Assembly: GCA_021234535.1 (NCBI GenBank)
Contig: CM037849.1
Location: 12,691,526-12,755,525 of the forward strand
Direction of reading: 5' to 3'
Length of the DNA: 64,000 nt
Source of the DNA: Stichopus chloronotus
Lineage: Eukaryota; Echinodermata; Holothuroidea; Aspidochirotida; Stichopodidae
Each line of letters opens with the position of its first letter. Positions within the stretch are counted from its first letter, which is position 1. The translations under genes were made by a program, and so were the position numbers. Positions 1 to 12,500 of the stretch are shown one piece after another. Under the pieces are notes generated by a model. That model made no database searches. It saw only the letters and a program-made list of their open reading frames with translations, and was not told where the DNA came from.

Positions 1-182
1 TCATTGCCAAAATGGTACTTGAACCCAGTGATGGACCTCAGTTGGTACACCCCCACCCTTTGGATACCAGACTGAGTGTACCTTGTGGATCTTTTGATAC
101 ATATTTTGTTTCCTGATTTGACCTAGTGGGCAGTTATTTTAAACATGTAATGGCGTATATCTCTGATTGATAACATTCGCAG

Positions 183-508
183 ACTGCATGCTGACCTTTG
201 GCCTCTCCGACATGACCATCGACAACGACCAGCTGGAGGTCTCCAGCACGAAGCTGGTCGCGTCTTTGGATTCCTTCAAGTGGAACGCAAGACTCAACAC
301 ACCCTACGGGGCATGGATCGCCAGCGACAGGGACACGGAGCAGTTCTTCCAAGTGGACTTCCTGAGGGTGATGAGGATCAGGAAGTTGGCAACCCAGGGC
401 CATCCAAAGTATGACTTTTGGATAACAAAGTACCGCTTGGACTACAGCGTCAATGACACGGTCAACGGATCCACGTGGAACACCTATGAAGAAGATGGCC
501 TTGAAAAG
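183..508 (+). CDS. Exon: N-terminal two-thirds of F5/8 type C (discoidin) domain
   Basis: The acceptor is cgcag at 178-182 and the donor is AAG/gtgagc at 508/509. Entry is phase 1 and exit phase 0. The exon encodes residues 1-109, starting at a Cys and running through the discoidin core motifs QLEVSS, WNARLN, FFQVDF, IRKLATQG and YRLDYS. It continues directly into the next exon. It is the first coding exon visible; its split first codon proves at least one more exon upstream. Confidence 0.92.
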
Positions 509-3500
509 GTGAGCTAGGTCTCACTCTTGCTTTAATATCAGAAGATGCCTGATAAATGCAGAAAAAGCATAATTTTGAAAGTAGTATGTGTCACTTGAAA
601 TGTCCTAGTATAAAATGGTTTTGGTCAAATGGCACACTTTCACTCAACGCCTTATCCATTTTCTTCTCAACAGGTTTTCACCGGAAATAATGACAGCAAT
701 TCCGTTCACCTGCAATACTTGAAACACTTCATGTTTGCGAGGTTCATCCGCCTCGTACCTCTCGAATGGAATGAGGAGATATCCCTAAGACTGGAAGTAT
801 ACGGCTGTTACCTCCAAGGTGATGAATGAGAAGAGCAGAAATGTGAATCTATTCCAGAGCTGATATTGGTCCCTTTTATGTATTTTTTTTTCAGTTTACA
901 GTTCAAATCTCATTGCCATATTTAGACAGGGAGTTATTGTCTGATCCAACCTGTTGTATATTTTTTTCTGTTCCCATTTGAGGTACTGTAAAGCCTTATT
1001 CAGTGTGTTGGCATAATTCAGGTTTTGGTCTTTAGTTTATCTGAAATAAGTTCTTAAGCTCAAGGGCCATGCCTTTACAGCTGCGCTAAAAGCTCACAAT
1101 TTAAGATTACTCAGATCAAAGATCTGACAGGGTGTAAAAGTTCTTGGGTTATCATACTTTGGCCATGATCATATCACATAAATCAACCACAACAATGCTA
1201 TTCTTCTGCACACTGCTAAAAGTAAGCTTATCATATTCTCTGTATAGGCTGTTCTGCTTTTTCAAACATTTGTTTTTGGTCTCTAGCCAATGCGGCTATG
1301 TGGAATTTAAGGGGATAGAAGTTAACGAAGCTTTCAGGGAAAAGCTTTCGTACAAAGTTCTCCTCATGCTTTAGCATACCCTGGTACCCATACTGTCATG
1401 CAAGCATTAAATTGCGTGCTTGGTGCCTCTGTGCCGATGCTGCATCCACTCGCATAAAGTCTAGTTAGCATTACAGTATGCTGCTGCTCAAAAAGACCCG
1501 ATTGACCGATAGATTTTTTTGCCATCAGACAACAAACCTGAAGTACTGGAGGTCACCAACATCACCAAGCTTCACTACAACTACAATGGCACCATACAGT
1601 GCAGGGCCTTCGGCACCCCGCTGCCTACCCTCCGCTGGGAACGGGATGGTTACGTCTACGAAGGCAATGAGAATGCCACCATCGTCACATACCAGGAGGA
1701 CGACCACCACGTGGTCACCGAGGTCCACTTTCATCCCATGTTCGATGACAGAGGGTTTTACACTTGCGTGGCAGAAAACCAGTTTGGCACAGACAGAAAG
1801 TCCTTCTACAATGAGAAAGGTATGGGCTTGATAATATCAGGTGACGTTCAATGGTATACTAGTTCTAGTTTGATGACATACCATGACTTAAATCATAGCA
1901 GGGAAGACTTACTCGACTGTTACAGGATTCCTTTTTTGTGGTATCTTTCCTTCAGCTGACTTTAAAATGACTTTTACTTTTCCATCTTTGCCTCCTTTTT
2001 ATACCTTCCTATGTCTCCTATTTTTTTATTCCTTGCCGATGGCAGAAGGAATCTATGCGATGGTGATGTCGTGTGTGTATGTGTGTGTATGTAACACTTC
2101 TTGTAAACACGATATCTCAAGAAGGGTAACCGTGACTGATCTCATACTTAGTGTGTGGGTTGGTCATATTGAGTAGATGATGCCTATTGTTTTTGGTCTA
2201 GGTCAAAGGTCATTTGAGGTCACCAGAGGTCAAAATGTGAAAACCTTGTAAACACAATATCTCAAGAACGGTAACTGTGACTGATGTCATACTTAGTATG
2301 TGGCTTGATCATATTGAGTAGATGATCCCTATTGTTTTTGGTGGAGGTCAAAGATCATTTGAGGTCACCAGAGGTCAAAAGGTGAAAACCTTGTAAACAC
2401 GATATCTCAAGAACAGTAACTGAGACTAATGTCATACTTAAAATGTGTGGCTTGTTCATATTAAGTAGATGATGCCTATTGTTTTTGGTGGAGGTCAAAG
2501 GTCATTTGAGGTCACCAGAAGTCAAAATGTGAAAACCTTGTGAACATGGTATCTCAAGAACAGTAACTGTGTCTGATGTCATACCTGGTGTGTGGTTGGT
2601 CATATTGAGTAGATGATACCTATTGCTTTTTGTGGAGGTCAAAGGTCATTTGAGGTCACCAGAGGTCAAACTGTAAAAACCTTGTAAACACAATATCTTC
2701 AGAAGGGTAACAGAAGGGTAACTGTGACTGATGTCATACTTGGTGTGTGGGTTGCTCATATTGAGTAGATGATCCCTATAGTTTTTGGTGGAGGTCAAAG
2801 GTCATTTGAGGTCGTCAGAGGTCAAAATATGAAAACCTTGTAAACACAATATCTCAAGAACAGTAACTGTGACTGATGTCTTACTTGGTGTGTGGATTGG
2901 TCATATTGAGTAGATCTATGATCCCTATTGTTTTTGGTGGAGGTCAAAGGTCATTTGAGGTCACCAGAAGTCAAAATGTGAAAACCTTGTAAACACAATA
3001 TCTCCAGAAGGGTTTGTGTAACTAATGTCATACTTGGTATGTGGGTTAGTCATATTGAGTAGATAATCCTTATAGTTTTTGGTGGAGGTCAAAGGTTGTT
3101 TGAGGTCACCAGAGGTCAAAATTTGAAAACCTTGTAAACACAATATCTCAAGAACAGTTACTGTGACTGATGTCATACTTAGTGTGTGGGTTGTTTATTT
3201 TGAGTAGATGATCCCTCTTGCTTTTGATGGAGTATAAAGGTCATTTGAGGTCACCCTAGGTCAAACTGAAAACACATTGTAAACACAATATCTCCAGAAG
3301 GGTAAGTGTGACTGATGTCATGCTTGGTGTATGGGTTGGTCATATTGAGTAGATGACTCCTCTTGTTTTTTGTGAAGGTCAAACGTCGTTTGAGGTCACT
3401 CGAGGTGAAACTTTGCTAACACATTATTTCCAGAAGGGTAATGTTGACTGATGTCATACTTGACTGGGTAGGTGATCCCTATTGCTTTTAGTGGACATCA

Positions 3501-6500
3501 AATGTCATTTGAGGTCACCAAAATAAAGGTTATTTGGGTTAAAGGCTTATTAATGTGGTGTTTCAAGACCAGTAACTGCAGTTGATCTCGTACTTGTCAT
3601 GTGGATAAATCATGCTTGTTATAATATAGCCATGTAGCAAGGAATCACAAAGCCTTTTGGCTTTCTGGTTTTGTCTGAAAAATCCTACATTATTCTAATT
3701 TGGCCTAATTTTCTAACTTGCCCTAACTAAAAAAAAGGCAAAAAATGTGTATTATGTTTTTCAAACGGTACATTATCATCAGTTATAACAGGGGAGCAGG
3801 GGATGGTGGTACAAAAGTAAAGTGATCAGGGAAAAGTTGAAAACTGCAGTATCTTTGTCAACACCGATGTTAGTCATTGATGGAAACTATTTCTATGAGC
3901 CTAAATAGGACACATGCTTTTGTCCTACTTTTGATCTGCATAATCCTAAGTATCTCTTTAATACTCGAATAAAAATTATCATCCTACTTTTTTTGCCCAG
4001 ATCGTCTTGAGAGCCAGCTTTTGTATTTGTATCGTGGGTTTTACACTTTTCCTATCTTTTGATACATGTATAATGATGTTGCTTTTGCTACCTTTCCCTG
4101 TTTGGTCATCCCCTCATTTTGATTTTCGAAAGACTTCAGCATAGAAGCCTGCGTTTTTTTTTTTGAATTTCTGAAACCTGACTTTCTCACTGATTTCCCT
4201 TCTTACGTCAAAAGTTAAAAGTGAAATTCAAATTCTTTCCAAAGCTGTCTAGACTCATAGGGCCGGTGTTTAATTGCAGTTTCAAAGCATTATTTGTATA
4301 GGATTTTAACTGCCCCCTTCTCTCAAGTCCCCCACAGGTCAATGCAAGTCATTTTTTGGGGATCCACTGCTATCGACCCAAGGTCTCCTACGTGATAGTA
4401 TAACTACCATGTAAAAAAATTATCGTATTTATGCTCTTCGCCTTTCTTACCCGCACCCCTGTCCACCTCTTTTACCTGTCTGTCAAGATCACTTCACCAT
4501 CTGCTGTCCCCTTGCAAAGATCACATTCCTTCTTCGGGAGAAGCATTCCCTACGGTAATATTAGAACTAGATTCATGTCACAGTCCAAACCTGGAGACGT
4601 CCCTCACTTTGAGAAATACTATTTCAATGCACAAAGAGTCTGATAAATCGCTGGCTTTCATCGGGTAGTACAGGGGAATCACTGGTGCAGTTTATCATTG
4701 ATTAAATTTCAATTTTCGTCCCCGCATCGCTCCAGGTCTCTACACCCGCCTCGGTGGCAGGATTACCTGCGACGACGAGATCCTAATCATGGGTTGCCCC
4801 TACGGGGAGTACATCAAAGTCGAGACGACATTCTACGGCAGACTCCACAACGAGCGCTGCATCATATACGATGACCATTATCCTACCAGTAAGTCAGGCT
4901 AGATGCCATTTGTCTTTCTCAAACAATCTCCTTCACTGTTACCAGTTTTTTTCAAAATCATGGTTACATCAGCTAGGTCATTAATCAAATTGGCTTGAGA
5001 TTTTGGGTTTTTTTTTTTATTTTTATGTTTTGGCTTTTTATTGGAGCGATGTTTTCAGAAAGTTCTCTTGACTAAGTGGTTTGCTTACTTCCCTACACTA
5101 TTGCTTGATCACAAGCTGTAGTCAGCAAGAAATATCAGCAGAGGTGTCCAATCTTCAAACTCTCAACCAACCCCAGCTAGGTGCTGTCCAACTCTGTGCA
5201 AGTTTTTGTAACCATGGCAATATTCCATCCGTGATATGAACCAACTCAACGTCATGAAACTGCTGCTATGTCTTCTCATGTTTTTGACGAGCTGCATACT
5301 ACCTTAAAAAACTCGATGGGAAAATTTTTCACGGGATGCTCCAAGGTAGGAGAGGTAAACATTGTGTGTTAGGCAAAATAATGCACATAGCAAACAGCAC
5401 ACTGACTGGACTTTTTTTGAAGTCTGACACGTGCATTTTGTCTTCAGACTGCGAGTACAACCCGGACGTTGTGAGGTACCGCATAGAAGAACAGTGTAAC
5501 AACAAACAGCACTGCATGGTCTACGTCAGCGAAATCATGTTCAAGGTGGCAGGGGACAACTACACTGACTGTAACGGATTCCCACTCTACGCCAACACGA
5601 CTTACAGCTGCGTCGGTGAGTGGTTACAAATACCCGCTTTTTTACCCTTGCTTCCAAAGCTCGTCTTCTCCTTGTGCTAATAGATAGAAATTCAGGCAAC
5701 ACATTTAAAGCAAAACCCATTGTAAAGTTTTCTGAAGGAAGGGATCTTCTGTGAAAAGTTGCACCATTTTTGGACCAACATGTCCGATTCTGACATGTTG
5801 TAGCGTTGCTTTGAGCTGAGCAGGTGGTATTGTCAGCTAAAAATGGAGAAATAGGACAGTTCTTCACTGGCAATAGAATGACATCAACCTACCAACAACC
5901 CTTGGTTTCATGTCACTTTCTAGATTGGATACTCTGATGAAGCTATCCTTTTGTCATTTTACCTATGTACATAGCCTTGCCTTGCATGCAAAATGTACTT
6001 AAATGGATGGACCAGTTGCATCATTATTAGATTCCGTTCCAAAATCTCTAATTTGATAGGTTACGAATGGACCTCTTGGTTCAACACAGACAGCCCCGAT
6101 GACGGACAAGACGAAGAATCCAGACGAGCCATCTTCTTGGTAAGAGGTTTTGTGTAGATTTCAAAATTACAAAGCTGTTGATTTTGGCATGGAATGGTAA
6201 CTGATGCTTGTAGTATGCCAGGTACTCTGAAGAATCCGTTGAGATTCGGTATCATTGCTGACCACCCCCCCTCAGTCCAGAGAGACAGGGTGATTTCAAT
6301 AATGAGTGGAGTTTATGTCGATGACAGAGAGGGGCATCGTTTAGTCCAAAAAGACGGTCATTTGTCTGTGACTGTTTCTTATCATGGACCATTGTTCAAC
6401 TCACCTCTAACACTGATCAAAGTGGACAATCCCTGACCTGACTTTGTTCTTCTCTGTTTTTCTTTCCTTTTTCTTATCTCTGATGCTGTATGAACAAAAT

Positions 6501-9500
6501 ATCATTGATTCGTTGCCTAATTAACTCATTTAAGCACAGAATAAGTAGACCAAAATTGATTCATGAGATTTTAGTGCAGCCTGATGTACCGGTATCTTTA
6601 TCCTTAAATGCCATGACCCAGAGAATATTACAGAATTAGTAAATGACATTAACTGGTCAAGCTGCATTGGACATGCTAAAGATGGACCAAGGAATAGAAT
6701 TTTCTAACTTTCACAGTTTATATCCCTTTTCGTCAATATTTCCTTCAGTCCGAATCCAGCATGTGCCTCGATCCGCACGACATAGAGTGCCGACAGGCCT
6801 CCAACGGGGCCAGCTACATCGACGGTGGGCAGGTACTCGATCGACCATGTACCCTTCACGGCGAGGGCGGCCTTGTCTGCAAGCAGAGCAGCCAGCCGGG
6901 ATCTGCGAGCTGTCTCGATTACGAAGTCAGGTTCAGCTGTCCAGAAGGTAACTCTCCGTAGTTGTTACCTTTATGGGGAAGTTTAATAAAACTGGAATAA
7001 ACTATTTGCCATGCTTCTGTTTCGTCGCTTGCCCATTGAAGTTGTGTGAAAATGGTTGAGTCCAAGAGATTTGCACTCCTGTAGAAGAGTTCTTTTTCTT
7101 TTTACCGGCTATTTAACAACATTTTGTATAATTTATATTTATATTTATTTATATGCACAGTAAGAGTGTTTCTTGCAAAATTTTTCACACCCTTAATCAG
7201 CAAGATTAGAGACATAGAAGCAAAGAGTATTTTGTGTCTGGTATTTTGATATTTCATGAGAGCTGACTTGATAGTGTAGTGATAAAAACAAAAGTATTTC
7301 TTCTATGGTATTTTAACTCCAAAATGTCCTTTTTTATGGAAATTTTTCTCTCATGCTTGAAAATGTAGCATTTATGATATACCTGATCTTCCATGGTGTT
7401 GTATACCCCGTAGGTGATTGTAGAATTTAACAGACAGTGATGTGATGTGGAAAGATGAAGCCAGACATCTATCCTGTGTTAGATAATGAAACAGAGTTTT
7501 GGATCTCTTAAGTTGCATAAGTAAAATGGGGATCTTGCTCTCTTGATCATCGTTACCATGGTGATACGTTTCACCATCAGTTTCTTTTCACTCCACTCCT
7601 TGCAGAGGACTTTGGCGTCTATGAATTTGAGAGAGCGGTAGAGTGCGACGGTGAGGAGCTGTCCATCTCGTGCAAGAACGATTACTCCATCTTGGTGCAC
7701 CGGGCATTTTACGGAAGGCGGGAAGAAGGTCAGTTTAAGTAAACGTCGTCTCTTCTTTATCATCACCTTATCTTTGTTTCCTTTTTCGTTAGTTAAATCT
7801 CCTTTGAAGTTTAATCACTTGTATTCAAGTTTCTCATCTCTTTTAAAACAATTGAAGAGTCTTGTCCATTGTTGTAGTATCTTTCTTTGTCATTATATAA
7901 AATCCACTGCCACAGTTTTTTTTTTCCCTTTATTCTGCTTTCATCTTTTCTCTTCATCTTTTTATTGACTTTTTTTCTCATTCCTGTACCATTTTCTCCC
8001 TCCCCGTAATATGTAGATCTGATTGTCTCCCCCCCCCCCCATTTTTTGATAACTTTTAAGTCTAATGACCTGTTTGAACGTCAAAAACTGCAACCTCTGG
8101 GTCCTATTCGTAATATAATTAAGAGACTCGCCTACTTCAGTTCAGTCATGAATTGTTCCCTGTCATTTTGTTGTTATTGTGTTGTTTTGTTTGTAATTGT
8201 TTTGTTGTTTTTCCACATTCTATTTCGCTTAGGTAGGGGAAAATGACCTATAAATATTCATACCTTTTCTCTGCTTTTCCATGCAATGATATAAATCAAC
8301 TTTTAATACTACTTTGTATGTCGTTGAACACCTTTGTATTATTCATTGCTAGAATAAATAAATTGAATTGATATTTGTAATGAATAAGGCTTCATTCTTA
8401 ACAGAAGAGCAACTAAGAGTGAAATTGGTCTTAATTGTGACAGTTTTTCATCATGAAAACCCTTTTCCTCTGTGAGCTTGCTTTCCAAATTGTGATAATT
8501 AACCTTGTAAAATTAGCAAATCTTCTTTTCTTCCCAACTTAATTCATGTTTGTGCTGATGGGGATGACAAATCATATCCCATGCCATGATATAAAATACT
8601 ATTCAAGAGAAAACCTTGTCTAATTGACTGGGCTATTGTTTGTAACCTGAGTGGGATATAATTTACCACCAGGTGATAAAAATGACCTATGGCAATGTGT
8701 AACAAGATGTACCACCCTTTTCTTCTAAAGTGTGGTATTGAAAACAGGATTTTTTAGCAGCTTCAATTCAGCATATCTTTAGCAAACAGGGAACTTTGTT
8801 ATGCTTTTCTTCAATGCCAAATATGAAATTTCCACTTTTCAAACATTTCTGACAGTTTGCTGTCCCTCGATCTTGTAGATGCTTTTTAAACCTCAGTTTT
8901 CCTTCACTTTTCCTTTCCATTTTGTTCGCAGGCCTGTGTACGTTAGGTAACAACCACACCTACTCCAGCTACTGCGGTCTGGACGACGATCTGGTCCTCG
9001 ACATGGTGAAGAAAAACTGTGACCACAAACAGAACTGCAAGATGAACGTCCAACTTGCGACGGTTCTCTCCGATCCGTGCCCGGGGGAATACAAGTATCT
9101 GGACATACACTTCTCTTGTGAAAGATACAGTAAGTTGAAAAGTCTGGCTCTTTTATTCAGGCCTGAAAGTAAATCTGGCGAGCTTTTTGAGCTGTTTTTG
9201 AAACCATGAACAAATATTTAGCAGGGAACCTTGTCAAAGGGCAATGTATAATGAGATAATTCATGAAAGATTCAGAATTTACAATAAAAATTACTGATCA
9301 TATGATAGACTATATAAGGATGAAAATATGTACCCCTCAACAATTTCACAATTTGCCCATATATATACCAATCCTGCTATAAGGGAGGCAGCCAGTTTAA
9401 CCTGAATATTAGCACAGTTTGTGGCCTGTAGTCTCCTTTAACTAGAAATATTTGTGGTGTTAAAGATTTAGGAAGACATTAAAATTTATTTGGCAAAATT

Positions 9501-12500
9501 TAAAATGTTCAAAATTTGTCGTTTGTGAAAGCAGACCAATTCAATCTGCCTGGTCCAGACTCTGAAAGACTGATTTAATGCAACTTTAAATACTTTTTTT
9601 CTTTTCATTTGTGTAAATAGTGGAATTAAAAAGTATGTACATGGATTCACAAACTGCCTTTTAGCAACAAAATTAGAAAAGTATTTCTTCCGACATACCG
9701 AAATTTTGTTTGAATTTGAATTAATGTAGAGCTGTAATAATGACCCACCCCCTTTCCCAATCTGTCGTCCTTCCACTTTCCGATCTCCTGTACCTAAAAA
9801 GAAGGCACAGTAGACAAAGGTTTACTTGTTTCCACGTTGTTATGTAGACAAGATGAATTAAATGTGGACTAGATCAATCCAAAAATCAGGGCATAATTCT
9901 TTCTTTGTCTGTTTTCATTTCCTCTGGTGGAATTGTTCATGTCTCTTTGTCCGGTAAACACATGTGTATCATATCGGATGTGCGTTACCGCTCCGACCCA
10001 TTCCAGTATGTGTTCGACAGGGAATGCTGCAAATATTCCCTCCCTAATGGATGGAGTGCACCTTTAAACTTATGCAGTGTAGGTCCTTCTTAAAAATTTC
10101 TACATAAGTACCTCATAACATCAAAGGCAGTGTGGGTATGATCAGATGTCAAACTTGTCACCTGATATGTGCCCTCCAGTGTTTTGGCGTTCATTCTGCC
10201 CACAATGCAGAAATAATGAATTAAAAAAATTAGCAATTAGCATGAATGAGCACAAACCTCCTCATATGACTTTGTTAGATGTTGAGGCTGCAGTGTGTCG
10301 TATTTTCTCCCTGAGGTGTTAATGTGTGATCAACCCGAGGATGACCATGGGGCGGACTTTAAGAGGGACAGTTTCATTATGTGTAGTGTGGAGGACACTT
10401 GTCTCATGAATATTCAAGCATTGTGTGACTTTGATAGCTTGATCTGCTTTGTCATTTAAATATGTACTGCATTTGCTGGCACTCATTGGTTGTTTCATAG
10501 CAAGAATATGCATTGTGGCTACGTTCTGTCATGTATGTTTTGTAACCGATGGTCGGTACCTCTTGCAGAAAAGACATATTATTCTTTGGTATGGAATACA
10601 TGATTCAATCAAGTTTGTCAAATATTTCGCCTTGGTAATGCGCACTTTCATACTTTTAGGGGAAATTAAAAAAGACCTAAAAAAATAGCAAATTAGTAGA
10701 TAATTACCATGAACTTTCTAGTTTATATGAGCCACTGATTAAAGTAGCAATAGTTGAGCATAATTATCCACTCCCAAAGATTTTGTGAGCCCAACGGAGA
10801 ACATTTTGGATTTTCCCCTCCTCACCTCTCTACCCCGTTTAATTTTTCTGTCATTTTCAGGACAGAATTTTGCCCGCTTCAAGCCATCCAACACCAGCAG
10901 TCTGGCCGCTCCTAGTTTCTATTCGGGTCTCGCCAATGACTTCTCCTACAGTTCGGACTGCAATGCCGGTCATTGCTCGGAGACCAATGCAGAGTTTGAA
11001 CCTTGGTGGATGGTCGACCTGGAAGCAGTCTATGACATCAATGTTGTGACTGTATACACCTGTGAGGATGAGGGACAAGGTCAGTTTGATTTTAAAAGGC
11101 CTGTCATAGCATTTACAATTTTTGTTGTTCCTGCTACACAATGGGAGTGTACCATTTGTGTCTTATAGCACTGGGATGTGGATGCCTTAACTGTGACAGA
11201 TCTTCCTGTTGAAAACATTTTCCAAAGACATCACACTCTTTCATGAAATAGTTTCGAACTGGAAATTCTCTCAGTGGCAGAAAGGTCAGATTGTAAGTAG
11301 TAATGTTAGAAATGTATGTTTATTGCACTGTAACTTTGTGCTAATTACCTGCGTGTAATATTCAAATTCCTTATGTTTGTAGATAGTCCTAGACTTTAGA
11401 TATGCTGAATTTTACCATTTTAAAGCATAGGTTAATAATGTGCCAACCCCTGCATTCCCTTGAGTGCTTTGCGGTGTGATATCATGTTGCTCTCTGTATC
11501 ACCCGTGTTTCGGAAACTGTCGATCGTCAGAAACCATAGACCCACAGACTCCTGTAAAAATGCATCAACATGGCTCTTCTCACCCCATACCTAAATAAGA
11601 GTGAAAGACCCAATCGGTATTTCAACATCTCAAATTTCTTATGTGACCAGTTTTCTTTCAATTGCGGCATCAGTTTTATTTGTTTGACAATTTGGTGTAG
11701 TATGTGTGAAACATTTACTCGTCACTTACATGCTGCATGGAAATTTGAGATATCTCCTGTTCTTCTCTCATTATGCAAATAGCGAGTACGTTTCTAATCC
11801 GTTCAAATCTACAGCCGCAAGCCTCGACAACTTTGAAGTGAGAATTGGGAACAGTTCAGACTTGTTTGCCAATGAGCTCTGTGGGTCCGCGGTGGTGGAC
11901 GCGCTTCCCGGTGCCAACGTAGTCTTCTGCAATCAGAGCCTGTCGGGCCAGTTTGTAAGCGTGCACATCCCCCAACAGCTGACGAGCCTCAAAGTTTGTG
12001 AAGTTGATGTTCAGTTCTGTGAGTCCTCAACTGCTCAACTGTTTGTGAGACACAAAAAGTTTGCAGTTCACAGTTTCCAGAATTACTTCCAGTATATTTC
12101 TTAAACTTTTCTGGAGACAATTTTTTCTTAAGTTTAAATATCAGACCAATGTTGTCCAAAATTGGTGGAGATGTGTACTCTTTAAGTCTAAGTTAATCTT
12201 GTGCATGTATTGCCTCCTATGAAGTGATATCCACTTGTTGGTGTTTCCATGGTAGAAGTCAAGACAGGACCCTAAAGTTACCTTCACTTTCTGGAGATAG
12301 GTTTGTAGATTTAATTCATTTCGAGAAATTCTCCTTACAGATTTCGTTTCATAGCATGTTTTAGTTAAAGGGTGTGCCTCTTGTTTAGGAATGGGATATA
12401 AGATGGAAAAGGTACTGTCAAATTACTGAATGAAAAAAGAAAAAGGAACAACAAAAGAGTTATATTCTCGATGTGAATTAAAGTTAATGAACAGCAGAAA

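Noticed and set aside
134..403. Minus-strand frame opposite the F5/8C exon
   Set aside because: Antisense shadow of a well-supported domain exon.
2040..3600. CRISPR-like regular repeats
   Set aside because: The unit is ~145 bp with no unique spacers and lies in a eukaryotic intron; it is a tandem repeat.
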